A stretch of DNA of 64,000 nt, from assembly GCA_029339505.1 (NCBI GenBank), contig JAQISU010000057.1, positions 6,220,001 to 6,284,000 of the forward strand. The letters are read 5' to 3'. Positions 37,861-48,460 of the stretch are shown one piece after another. This DNA comes from Unio delphinus (Eukaryota; Mollusca; Bivalvia; Unionida; Unionidae). Positions within the stretch are counted from its first letter, which is position 1; each line of letters opens with the position of its first letter. A program made the translations under genes and the position numbers. The notes beneath the pieces are model-generated. The model saw nothing but the letters and a program-made list of their open reading frames with translations, searched no databases and had not been told where the DNA came from.

Positions 37861-38024
37861 AGTTGTTGTTGTTGTTGTTGTAGGGTTTAACACCATTTTT
37901 CAGCACAAGATAGGCTATACATGGCAGCCAGTATTAATGTTGGAGGAAGAATCCAGGAAAACCCCCAGAAAGAACCACCAACCCACGAGAAAAGCTACTG
38001 GCAAGCTTTCTCATATAAGCAGAA
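37861..38024 (-). mobile_element. SINE family 1, tail-side fragment
   Basis: Starts with a GTT-repeat tail, then GGGTTTAACACCATTTTTCA and GAACCACCAACCCACGAGAA. It stops before the tRNA head. Same orientation as the other family-1 copies. Confidence 0.8.
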
Positions 38025-38366
38025 ATGGACACATTGACAGATAACTTATTATGCACAAAACAGATGCCAGACAAAACAGCCAATAAACATAACTAGACAA
38101 TCAGATCACATGCCCTTATGACAAGGGGAGCTAAGAACTATGGAATATGGTCATGATAGCAGCATGATGAAATGAATAAATCAGACATATAAATAGACAT
38201 ATATGTATGAAATATTTTATGGTAAATAAGATGTTGCAAATTTCAGAAATATTTTCCTTTATATGGTATGTAATTTCAGGAGAAACTTGTTGGACTGACA
38301 AAAAAGTTTCAATTTAAAAATAAAGGAGAACTTCATCATTTCTTGCAATTATTGCACTTTCTGCAT

Positions 38367-39146
38367 TTAACCCTTTACATCATGCAAACGCCTTTCGATG
38401 CCACTTCCTGATTCACATACAAGCCTCTACATGATTATTATGGAAGCACCTATTGATACCTACTGTAAACATCAGCTATTTTTAGCAGGTTTTCATAGCA
38501 CCACCTGCAGGGAAAACCCCTTATTAGATACTACATTCATTGGTATGAATGACCATTATGTCAGATCACGTCACTGTTTATGCTCTGGTAAAAATCTGCT
38601 TTTTAATGTAAATGGATAATATTCTCCGCTCTCTCACATGGAGGTCGTGGATTATGTCAGTACTTACATGATTTTTCACAATTAGAATCACAGTTATGAA
38701 AGCTTCAATAACTTAAGTAAAGGCTCTGATATTAATGCAGGCAGTTATTAGTTTTTATAAATTATCAAATTCAGTGATGTAGATGCTGACAAAGAACTTG
38801 TAAATTTGGAGTATGAGAAATGGCAGCTATGGTTCGTCATGCTGCTTCACTGACTTGATGGTAAACGAGTTCTTTGAAGATTTTAAAGCACACAAAAATT
38901 TCTTCTGTTAAAAATAATTATCCAGCTATAACGAAGGGATTTTACTCTTAAATCTTTCCATACATAATATATGTATACCAACAGTGTAAAATGGTTAAAA
39001 TTGCTTTTGAACATAACATACACTACACTGCTCAACAGTTAACATGCAGGCCTATGTGCATTGAGACGAATATGTAACAGGTGTTCTATTGCTACATGTA
39101 TATCGAAGGGCTAAAATGCCAAACACTCAATGAGGTAAAGGGTTAA
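38367..39146. mobile_element. piggyBac-like MITE
   Basis: TTAA at both ends (38367-38370 and 39143-39146). Inverted termini are CCCTTTACATCAT (38371-38383) and, reversed, CCCTTTACCTCAT (39130-39142). TTAA targeting and CCC-type ends are diagnostic of the piggyBac superfamily. No transposase is encoded. The right end has been amplified into the adjacent array. Confidence 0.75.
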
Positions 39147-39752
39147 AAAGCCATACACTCAATGAGGTAAAGGGTTAAAAAGCCATACACTCTATGAGGT
39201 AAAGGGTTAAAAAGCCATACACTCTATGAGGTAAAGGATTAAAAAGCTATGCACTCTATGAGGTAAAGGGTTAAAAAGTTATGCACTCTATGTCCATACA
39301 CTCTATGAGGTAAAGGGTTACAAAACCATACACTCTATGAGGTAAAGGGTTACAAAACCATACACTCTATGAGGTAAAGGGTTAAAAGGCCATACACACT
39401 ATGAAGTAAAGGGTTAAAAAGCCATACACTCTATGAGATAAAGGGTTAAAAAGCCATACACTCTATGAGGAAAAGGGTTAAAAAGCCATATACTTTATGA
39501 GGTAAAGGGTTAAAAAGGTATACACTCTATGAGGTAAAGGGTTAAAAGGCCATAGATTCTATGATTGTTTTGTTTTCAGACTCAAATCCATGCAGAAAGA
39601 GGTGAGATGGCAGTGATCCGTAACGGACAGCGCTTTAGACCACTCGGCCACTCGGGGCCCCTCATACATTCTATGAGATAAAGGGTTAAAAAAACATACA
39701 CTCTATGAGATAAAGGCTTAAAAAACCATACACTCTGAGGTAAAGGCTTAAC
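39112..39752 (+). repeat. 32-bp minisatellite made of transposon right ends
   Basis: About seventeen copies with core CACTCTATGAGGTAAAGGGT followed by TAAAA. Each unit contains the MITE's terminal repeat and TTAA. A SINE family-1 head fragment interrupts it at about 39572-39661. Confidence 0.88.
39572..39661 (-). mobile_element. SINE family 1 head fragment inside the array
   Basis: Contains AGAGGTGAGATGGCAGTGAT and ends CACTCGGGGCCCC, near-identical to the head of 51010-51276. The array resumes on both sides. Confidence 0.85.
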
Positions 39753-39926
39753 AAAAACATGCTTATTATCATCATAATACTTTTCAAACAAACTTTTCAT
39801 TTAAAAAATGTTTTAAACAAACAAATTTTTTCATACTTGATACACAATCAGTGTTTTACTTTGGCAAGGTGGATGAATGGTGGTCTGATGATACGGAAAC
39901 ATGAGACAAAAAAAATCTCCACCTAC

Positions 39927-40061
39927 GTGTGCAAAATCCACAGGATCGTTGGCAGTTGTCGTGAGCCCAGTCAGCAAAGTCAGAGCAGACAGCAGGAATT
40001 TCAAATAGACTGCAAGTGGACAGCTGATCATGGCAAGGGTCTGGAGCCTCTGTGGTAGCTA
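39927..40061 (-). CDS. Exon: ShKT domain 1
   Basis: A 135-bp exon. After a short V-A-T-T-E-A-P-D linker it encodes a six-cysteine ShKT module, C-HDQLST-C-SLFEIPAV-C-SDFADWAHDN-C-QRS-C-GF-C. The ShKT fold is named after a sea-anemone channel toxin, but most ShKT modules in animals are structural parts of secreted enzymes and matrix proteins, and the context here points to that. The acceptor is TTTTCAG at 40068-40062 and the donor is GTAGGT at 39926-39921. Phase is 1-1. Confidence 0.85.
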
Positions 40062-40172
40062 CTGAAAAGGACAAAGACACTTGGCTCGACACCTGTAACT
40101 TACTGAGGAGTAAACATGCCACTTATTATTTTCCACCACAATGTAAATAAATTTTTTAAGTAAAAAACTTAC

Positions 40173-40208
40173 CTGTAGGAAGATTTGTTGCAGCTGAAGG
40201 TGGAATTC
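40173..40208 (-). CDS. Micro-exon: Pro/Thr/Ala linker before ShKT-1
   Basis: A 36-bp exon, 111 bp upstream of the ShKT-1 exon in transcript order. It encodes I-P-P-S-A-A-T-N-L-P-T, a Pro/Thr-rich spacer typical between extracellular modules. The acceptor is TTTCAG at 40214-40209 and the donor is GTAAGT at 40172-40167, both strong. Phase 1-1 keeps the frame with VWA-2 and ShKT-1. A transcript is needed for proof, but the tight fit of both splice sites and the phase make it likely. Confidence 0.7.
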
Positions 40209-41437
40209 CTGAAAAAAATTTAACAAGAAAACATTTAAGTCACATCCTTCATTTTGTTTCATAATATTGATTTAAGGCACCCACAAAAGATTTATAGACA
40301 TATAATGTATTTATAACAGATGGAAATTTTCCACGTTGTAAAGTTTTAAAATACCTCACAGCAACTCAGCCAATCTTGATTTTTCCATAAAATTTTGCAA
40401 AGTACAGTCTTGATTATTAAAATTATTCAAATTGCAGACAATTAGTAATGATCAGCCACTCTTGACTTTTCCATCAGTGGTCAATACCATATATTTTGAG
40501 AAGGTTCATAATGATAATTTCAATTTACTTCATGTGATTCACATGATTCCTGGAAACACTAAATGTTCAGCATCTGCCAATATGACACATTTAGTGAAAA
40601 AGATTGATAACTTGAAGCTCTTTCTTGTCACTGAAATGACTGCTCTAAAAAGCACTTAAAGTTAAGAAATGGTAAATGGGAACAGGTTGATGACGACTTC
40701 AGACTCGTGTCAGTATATGACTACTTTAAAAAAAAATAATCTTTCATATTTTTGCTAAGCATACAGACCATGGCAACTGTTACATCTGAATGAAGTATGT
40801 CCCTTATTATAAGGTACCTCAGCATAAAACAGACATTAATATAACATGGACACATAATATATTCAATTCAATTCTAATGGATCAATCGCTCGGAAACTGA
40901 CATTTACTTTGAATTGATTTTTTTGTAGGAAGTCTCTATGCATCTGCATAAATTTGTCCAAATGCGTAGAACAGATCTGCCTTACATAATGCACCAGCAG
41001 ATCTGGGTCTATATATCAAACAAATAGCATAGAACCGGATCTGCAGACCCAATTTGACTCCAATCATCAAAACTATATTTTTCTATACAATTTTCTGACA
41101 ATCAGGTAGGCAACAATTCTGCTGTGTGCAATAATGGTATTCATGAAAGTTGGATGATGACGAGCCCTATTTCCAACAGATCTGTAAAATAAGATTCCAT
41201 CACAGTGCAGTTAAAGCTGGTTCCATAAGATTGCCTTCAGTACAAATCTCAAAAGTCAAACAGTCAGATGGATAAAATGGTTATTTTGCTTAGTTAAGTC
41301 AGACAGTATACAACAAATACTTTACTAAGAAAATGTTTAACATCCTTATTTTCATCTATCAGTATACAACATGAACATAACAGATGCACCAATTACTCCA
41401 AATTCAGAGTTTGGCCTCACAGGCACAAAACTGATCA
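40209..41437. other. Intron sequence, nothing recognised
   Basis: No supported feature. Short frames only. Confidence 0.5.
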
Positions 41438-43827
41438 TTAACTCTTTACCTTCTGCAAGTACTTGCTGCCCTGCCTACCAAGCCTGATAAGCAGCCTGCC
41501 CTCACACAGCTGTTTGTAGGCTGAACCCCAGAACATCATAATGGCTGCCTGAGTGAGAGCTTTTAAAGTTAGTGCACATGCTGTCTACATTTTCAATATC
41601 AATCTTGTCCCCTGCAAACTATGTAATTTAATGAACAATTTTATTTTAAACACTTAACAATGTTTTTTGCCACTTATTTCCAGCAACAGGTACATATAAT
41701 CCACAAGGAATCAATGTTTATAATCACATATTCATAATTAAAAATATATAACAAGATATATGTTTATGTTTATAATGTATATTAGATTACTTTTCTTATC
41801 ACAATTTTACACAACAATGTCTCCACTATTTTACTGCTGATTTAGCAATTTTTTATGATACTGCCTGAAGTAGTCTCTGTTTACACACAATTTAACTTTG
41901 CATACTTCACATCCAGTAAAGACTTCATGTCTGCTGCCATTCTGCAAACAAAGTCTGCATTTACCCCGCTTGTCAAATTTGACTGGCCAGCGGCAGTTAC
42001 CTTCACTATCTACAATCAATACTGCTGGCCACTTCCTTGATCCCCAAAACCTGCAATAAGTTGCTGTCCAAGATTTTTTTAAAGTCAAGCTGACACCACT
42101 TTTTGGTTCTTCTTCTCTGAGTGATGATCAGATGGTTTGGTGATTCTTTCAGGAAAACATTGCAAAGAGCTATATCGAATAAAAACCGGAACAGATACTT
42201 CCACCATTTTTTTATTTTCTGCATGTACCATATTAAATTCTGATTTGGTCAGCCATGTCAACACCCATTTTCTTCTTGGAGTACAATGTGGCCACACCAG
42301 GTACTGTTATTCACTGGCGAACACCATGCCCATGTCATCGCTGATCTATGGTTTCTTCTCCTGTTGTTATAAAGAAAGTGGACCAATATTTTATCTTTCC
42401 ATGCAGTTTTTGTCAGTGTTCCCTTCTGCATTGTTCTAAACTGGCCTCTGGAAAGTTTCTGGGATTTTTCAGGCTTCAGGAATATATCTTTTATTTGCAC
42501 GTATTGTTCATCAACAGTATATTTTGTCGATTTTCAAAATTTCAACTAATGCTTGACATGAACAATAATTATCCATGTAAACATGGTGTTTCTTGCCGAC
42601 AAGTCTTCTTGTCAAGTCAACTTTTTCACATCCAAAATATTCATGAATATATTCATTCGTTGGATTGGCCCTCTCTATCCCATACTTTTATACCAGATTT
42701 GGTATGCTTTGCTGGCAAGTACTGTCTAAAAGAAAATCTACCTTTAAATGCTATCATACCCTCATCTAAAATCTACCTTTAAATGCTATCATACCCTCAT
42801 CAACAGATTGATCCTTGGGTGCATGGGTTATAATTTTCAAGACACCTTGCAAGGACAATATTTAGAACTGGTCTAATATGACACAACTTGTCATGCCCAG
42901 ATTGTCTCCGTGGAGGGTTTGTAGCATTGTCATTAACATGAAAATATTTTGACTGCTTCTCATATCGTTCTCTTCTCATTACATCTGGGATACCCTGTAT
43001 TCCATAAAAGTTACATGTGTTCCAAGTGATATTGTATTCTGGAATTTGCATGACGCTAAAAATGACATGTATTCCAACAAATGCCTTCATTTCTGCAACC
43101 AAAGTAGGTGACCACTCTGGATCAGGCTTCTTGGCAATTTTGTTTTCCAGCATAATTGTTTGTTTCATCTACCAGTAACTGGAATATTTATTTGGGAAAA
43201 CAACATAAAAAGAAATCTATATTCTTGCATTTTCTTCTAAAATAAATGTTGACCTTGAAACTGATGTAAAGTTGTCCACATTTACCGGTCTCACGTGTTC
43301 CAACTAGATTTGATCATCACGCATTTCATCCTCAGATTCAGATAAATCTGAAATGTCAGGTGTCGAAACATGGCTTATACTACTATCCAATCTTTCATCT
43401 TGATTCTCATTAAAATCAATGTCATTTGCAATGTCATCACTTTCAAATCTTTCAAAATTTTCATTAGAACCGTTGTCAAATTCACAAATGTTGCCTTTTT
43501 GTTTTACTTTCACAACTGACCATGTTTTCAATAGAATCTCCTGCTTATATGCTGTAAAACTACTAATAGAATACTTTCATCATTTTATGAAGGGACTATT
43601 TTCATTGGCTAAATATTTTTAAATAATGTTTGTAATTTCGTCCAATAAGAAGCTTTAATATAAAACGTGGATATACATCTCTGGGGTTTCCCAACCCTTG
43701 GCCAGAAATGCATGTATAAGCCAGCCAGAAGACAGAGAGTATTATTAGCAGCTTGTATATGTGTCTCTCGGTTTACAATGCTATTTTTTTTATTATATAT
43801 ATGCGTCTGGAGAAGGTAGAGAGTTAA
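41438..43827 (-). mobile_element. piggyBac transposon, decayed autonomous copy
   Basis: TTAA flanks (41438-41441 and 43824-43827). The 13-bp inverted ends are CTCTTTACCTTCT (41442-41454) and, reversed, CTCTCTACCTTCT (43811-43823), with one mismatch. It encloses a broken piggyBac transposase on the minus strand. Length of 2.4 kb is normal for the superfamily. It lies in the intron between VWA-2 and the linker exon, sense with the host gene. Confidence 0.9.
41831..43531 (-). pseudogene. piggyBac transposase pseudogene
   Basis: The N-terminal acidic segment (43531-43304) is rich in Asp/Glu/Ser. The core at 43168-42800 reads E-M-K-A-F-V-G-I, then R-R-E-R-Y-E-K and D-K-L-C-H-I-R-P. The first catalytic Asp region D-E-G-M-I-A-F-K-G-R follows and is duplicated by a 35-bp tandem repeat (42733-42802) that breaks the frame. 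V-Y-M-D-N-Y supplies the second Asp. The C-terminal cysteine-rich finger is R-G-K-C-R-L-C...C-E-V-C-K-V-K-L-C near 41970-41880. Multiple stops and shifts make it non-functional. Confidence 0.88.
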
Positions 43828-43984
43828 AAAATAGCTCAAATATAATCATTCCTCCAAACTGTATACATGGCCCCATAGTCACAAAACTGTCAAACATTAA
43901 TGTATATATATCAATAGATATATATCAATAGATATACCCAATTCTCCAAATCTTATAACTGGTCTCACAGTCTTAAAACTGCTT

Positions 43985-44245
43985 GTACACTACAAATCTC
44001 AAAGCTCCAAATTCAGACTCAAAGCTCCAAATTCAGACCCAAAGCTATAAACTCAGATTCAAAGCTTTAAACGCAGACTCAAAGCTCTAAACTAAAACCT
44101 TTAAATTCAGACACAAAGCTTGAAACTCAGACTCAAAGCTCTTAAGTCAGACTCAAAGCTCTGAACTCAGACTCAAAGCTCTAAACTCAGACTCAAAGCT
44201 CTAAACTCAGACTCAAAGCTCTAAAATCAAACTCAAAGCACAAGT
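43985..44245 (+). repeat. 20-bp minisatellite
   Basis: About twelve copies of ACTCAGACTCAAAGCTCTAA, about 120 bp from the 3' end of the VWA-2 exon. Confidence 0.88.
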
Positions 44246-44366
44246 GCAAAATCTATGCTCAGACAGTTTTGTGATTATATGGGTCATGTTTGACAGCTGT
44301 GAGTGTTGTGCTCTAAACTTTTGAGCATTTGATAAAAATAAATCTTGATTTTGCTCTATGTCTTAC

Positions 44367-44930
44367 CAGAGCATGTAGCTGATGCAACAGTAGCTTGAAT
44401 TTGTGCCAGCTTGCTAAAGTCTTGCACAGTAAGGACATGGGTACTGTCTGGGTCTGTGGCAATGTCTCCAAGTTCATTCTTGTCAATACCATCTCCAACA
44501 CCCACAGCAAAAACTGTTATTCCATGATTACGTGCACTCTGGGCTTCATTAACAGTAGACAGGTGGTTGGTAGATTGACCATCTGTCACTACAATGGCAA
44601 TGTTTGGTATGCCTGGTCTATCCCCATTTGCTGCAGTAAACATACTGCTGTACAGATCCTTCAAAGCCTGCCCTGTGTTTGTTGTCCCACGTTTGTATGG
44701 AATGTTAGTGATAGCATTTTCCAGTGCTGCCTTGTCAAAGTATTTGTTCAACTGAAACTGGATGTAAGTACGATCACTGAAGATCTCAGTACCAACACGG
44801 ATTTTGTCATCCCCAATATCAAACTTCTGGACTACATTTTTGACAAACTCTAACATTTTCTGATAGTTGGTGCTCCCGATACTGCCCGAGGAATCCAGAA
44901 CAAACACAATATCTGCCTTGGCACTGCATG
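44367..44930 (-). CDS. Exon: complete VWA domain 2
   Basis: A 564-bp exon encodes a whole VWA domain. It begins C-S-A-K-A-D-I-V-F-V-L with MIDAS D-S-S-G-S, then T in RGTTNTGQAL, then D in VVTDGQST, and ends GDIATDPDS...SATCSG. All three MIDAS elements are intact. The acceptor is TTTTCAG at 44937-44931 and the donor is GTAAGA at 44366-44361. Phase 1-1 makes it a portable module. It is the nearest relative of VWA-1 in this gene (shared GDRP-IPNIAIVVTDGQS core), so the pair probably arose by tandem duplication. An ATG in the reading frame at 44907 is an internal codon, not a start. Confidence 0.9.
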
Positions 44931-45234
44931 CTGAAAATTAAAGGAAAGCTTTCATATCAACTACTCAAAAATATTAGGAAGGTCAAGAAAACAAATTCCT
45001 TAGTAATGTGAAAGTTAAATAGTGAAGTATCAAGGATAAATCAAGACACTATCTTTTTGAAGTCTACATTTTAATGTATCTAAAGAGTAGGAGTTATAAA
45101 ACTAATAAAAACAAACTTAATCTAGGATAACAAGAGACATGTACACATGAATGCCAGTCATTGCTAAATTGAACTTCCATCAAGGTGGGCTTAACACAAA
45201 TTATGAAAATTGGGTTTTTGGAAGGGTATAATAA

Positions 45235-45510
45235 GGGATATATTATTATGGTACAGTTTCCATTTTGGTACAGTTAGGGATAATGTTGGTAGCTTTTATT
45301 TGGGTACATTTGGGGAGAATTTTTTTTGGTAGTTTCTATTTTGGTACAGTTAGGGAGATATGTTGGTACAGTTTTTATTTGAGTACATTTGGGGAGAAAT
45401 GTTTTGGTAGTTTCTATTTTTGTACAGTAGGGAGATATTTTGGTACAGTTTCTATTTTGGTACAGTTAAGGAGATATTTTGTTGGTACAATTAGGGAGAT
45501 TTTATTCTGT
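45235..45510 (+). repeat. Irregular tandem repeat
   Basis: Variable-length units containing TTTGGTACAGTTAGGGAGAT. About eight copies. Confidence 0.8.
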
Positions 45511-47694
45511 AACAATGTTGGCCTTGCTCACCTTCAAAGTGGAGGAGAGCAGAATCTGGTATATAATGTTGGCCACATGTTCTAAGTGAGAGAGATCACA
45601 CCAAAGTAACAATAAGCTTTGTGGGTCTCAATTTTCATATTTAATTCAAGGTTTGCCTGTCAAAGTTTGAACATACGAAGGCATTTCATTTCATTGATTA
45701 ACCTCTGCAATTACCCAAAATAAAGAATGCAAAAGAACATTATGATGACTTTAAATGAAAATCTCTTAAATGTCTATAACAATTCTATCACCTGTATGAG
45801 TACAAACCAAGCACATGTCAAGATAAATCACATAAACTCAACATTATGGGAAGTCAATGAAGCCAACAACTTTAGCAAATTAGCTTTTAATGTGTATTGT
45901 CCATAATAATTAATTATTAATTGGCACAATTAATTACTCTCTGACATCGTGGCATTAACACAGTCACAAAATTCAATTTGATCCTCATCAGTTTGGACAC
46001 TGCTTCCACATGTCTACCAAACATATGACCAGCTGCATTAGTAGTGTGAAAAATTGGACCTCATTGCCCATGGCTTAGAGAATTTTGGACTTGTTTAATT
46101 CATCAATTTGTTTGTGTCAGAAGTAATGACTCTATGGTCACAAACTCAAATAGAAGAAAAGAAATGAAGGATACAAGTTTTGAAAAACTTAACAAATAAT
46201 TTAATTATCAAAGTTATAAATGAAAATGTGGGAGGAACTTAGAGCATAATGAAGTGAATCCATATTACTCCTTATAAAGGTCTATAAAACTCCTAAATGA
46301 ATAAAAAATCTGATAATGTTCATTACCAGAAATATTCTGGTCCTCCAAGAACTGTGATGTCAAGATGGTGTTGTTCAGAATTTCTTTGAATAATTTAAAA
46401 CAGTTCAAGAATATTATAGTTTAAATAGTGAACTCTTTCTATCACTACTGAACAGTCCTCTCAAAAAAGGTACAACATAAAGCATGTGCAGACTTACATC
46501 AGAAACACAATAAGTGTAAATAACTGCAAAAGAACAGAATTAAACTAAATGCCTAATTGTTTCCTTATATACACCATATATTGTGACTGTAGTTCCCCAT
46601 CTGCCAACATACACAGTAGATTTGTGATTAATTAATTATTTTTACATGACCTCATACAATCAGTGGGAATCACAGAATTCTTCTCCAAACATACATATAC
46701 CCTATGTCACTAAGAAACCATGCCATAGGCACCATTTTAAGTCTTATTATTAAGATTATTATTATTAGGTGTCAACACATATGTAAATATCTATTTATAG
46801 ATCTGAAGTAATTTTTAACAGCCAAATGACAAGCAGATTTTATAGCAACTCTATACAGTTTATGACCATGATTAAAATTATGAAAATGGAATAAAATCAA
46901 ATACCAGAAATGATATAAAATATAGACATGAATAACACTGTCAACTTGGATGATGCAATGTTGATTCAGTGGCTGTCTGAAAATCAGGGAAGTGTGAGCT
47001 AAACTACCAATTGTATTGTTATGTATATTTGATTTGATTTATATTTAATTAATTTAATTTTATTTTGTTAGTTTTGTGTGTGTTTTTTATTCCATTACAT
47101 GCTAATGTAACTTTATTTACTAAAAAAGAGTTCAGTTCTGACTAATTTAAAAAAAAAATATTAAACAACTAATACTAGAAACTTTGTATCTAATACTGAC
47201 CTATTTCCTGACCTTAATTCAGAACCAGTAAGGAATTTAGTAAATAACATCCACACTGGTGTAATTAGGGTATACAAAACTGTGGCAATTGCTGAACATA
47301 CAAAAGTAACTGAAGCGTAAAAGTTACATCAAAGTTCCATAGTTTCATATGATTCAGTTTTTCTTTTTGAGATCCACACACGAAGTTTCATCACTGTAAG
47401 TGAAATTGGGTAAAACATTATTGCAGTCATAATTATTTAATAGCTGAAAATCACTTAGAATATGAAACTTATGTAACACTGACCTACTTCTATAATGGTG
47501 TCCTTACTTTGGTTGTGACACATCTACATGTTGGTCTTCATTAGTGTAGGTGAAATAGGGTCAAAGTGACAACATAACAAACAAATGAAAGTAAATGGAA
47601 AAAGCACTAACTCTGTGAGTTTAAAAAAAAAAACATTTTAAGAATACAGGGCCTAATTTTAATTATGTTACATATGCCTGTTAATTTACATGGG
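45511..47694. other. Intron sequence, nothing recognised
   Basis: AT-rich unique sequence. No domain, array or transposon end noted. Confidence 0.5.
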
Positions 47695-47938
47695 AGGTTT
47701 TACTCACCTGGTCCCACAAAGGCTGTTATATTGTACTCACCTGGTCATGCAGTGGCTGTTATATTTTACTCACTTCATCCTGCAATGGCTGTTATATTTT
47801 ACTCACTTCATCCTGCAATGGCTATTATATTTTACTCACTTCATCCTGCAATGGCTGTTATATTTTACTCTAATCATCCCGCAATGGCTATTATATTTTA
47901 CTCACCTGGTCCTGCAGTGGCTGTTATATTTTACTAAC
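47695..47938 (-). repeat. 33-bp minisatellite containing splice donors
   Basis: About eight units on the minus strand, each resembling the last 20 bp of exon 47980-47939 (CAGCCACTGCAGGACCAG) followed by GTGAGTAAAATAT. The exon's own donor is GTTAGT. The next unit and the two most distal ones keep CCAG|GTGAGT, while middle ones read GATGAAGTGAGT. Confidence 0.9.
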
Positions 47939-47980
47939 CTGGTCCTGCAGTGGCTGTTATATTGTCCTTAACCTTTGAAG
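47939..47980 (-). CDS. Micro-exon: linker between VWA domains
   Basis: This is a 42-bp candidate exon between the two VWA modules. It has a good acceptor (TTTCAG at 47986-47981) and donor GTTAGT at 47938-47933, and is phase 1-1 like its neighbours. It encodes S-K-V-K-D-N-I-T-A-T-A-G-P with an N-glycosylation sequon (NIT). Joined to the flanking exons it gives an uninterrupted Ala/Thr-rich linker. A 33-bp minisatellite starts exactly at its 3' end and repeats the exon end plus donor. Expression is not shown, and splicing could skip it without changing frame. Confidence 0.6.
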
Positions 47981-48094
47981 CTGAAAGATAAAATAAATTA
48001 TTCCAGACTGCAAGTTAACATCCAAAGATAATTATTGTTTTGAGCCGAAATTCAGCTTAATATAAATGCTTCTAGCAGAAATCAATCTAATATC

Positions 48095-48460
48095 TTATAC
48101 AAGCTTGATCCAGCACCTTCTACATTACTCCAATATCCTGTACTGATCCAGCATCTTCTATGTTACTCCAATATCTTGTACTGATCTGTAAAGATCTTGA
48201 ATAGTGACCTTAATCTAAAGATGCTGAACACTAACCTAAATGCAGAAATTTTAAACATTAAACTTAATCAAAAGATAATGAACACAAAGTGTAATCTCAA
48301 GATCATGAGCACTTACAGTTCATCTTTAGATCTTGAATGCTGGCCTAATCTAAAGATCCTGAACAATGACCTAAAGATTTTAAGCACAGAGTTTAATCTA
48401 ATGATCTTGAACACTGGCCTTAATTAAGAGATCGATCTTAAACACTGACCTAATCACTAT
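48095..48460 (+). repeat. Irregular tandem repeat
   Basis: Diverged units sharing GATCTTGAACACTGACCTAA and CTAATCTAAAGAT. About twelve copies. Confidence 0.75.

Noticed and set aside
39856..40122. A toxin gene based on the ShK-like cysteine pattern
   Set aside because: The module is one phase-1 exon within a large multi-domain extracellular gene. ShKT modules in such settings are normally structural, and there is no sign of a secreted peptide precursor.
44907..44907. ATG as a start codon for a stand-alone VWA protein
   Set aside because: A clear acceptor lies 23 bp upstream, and the domain's conserved first strand begins before this Met, so it is an internal residue of the exon.
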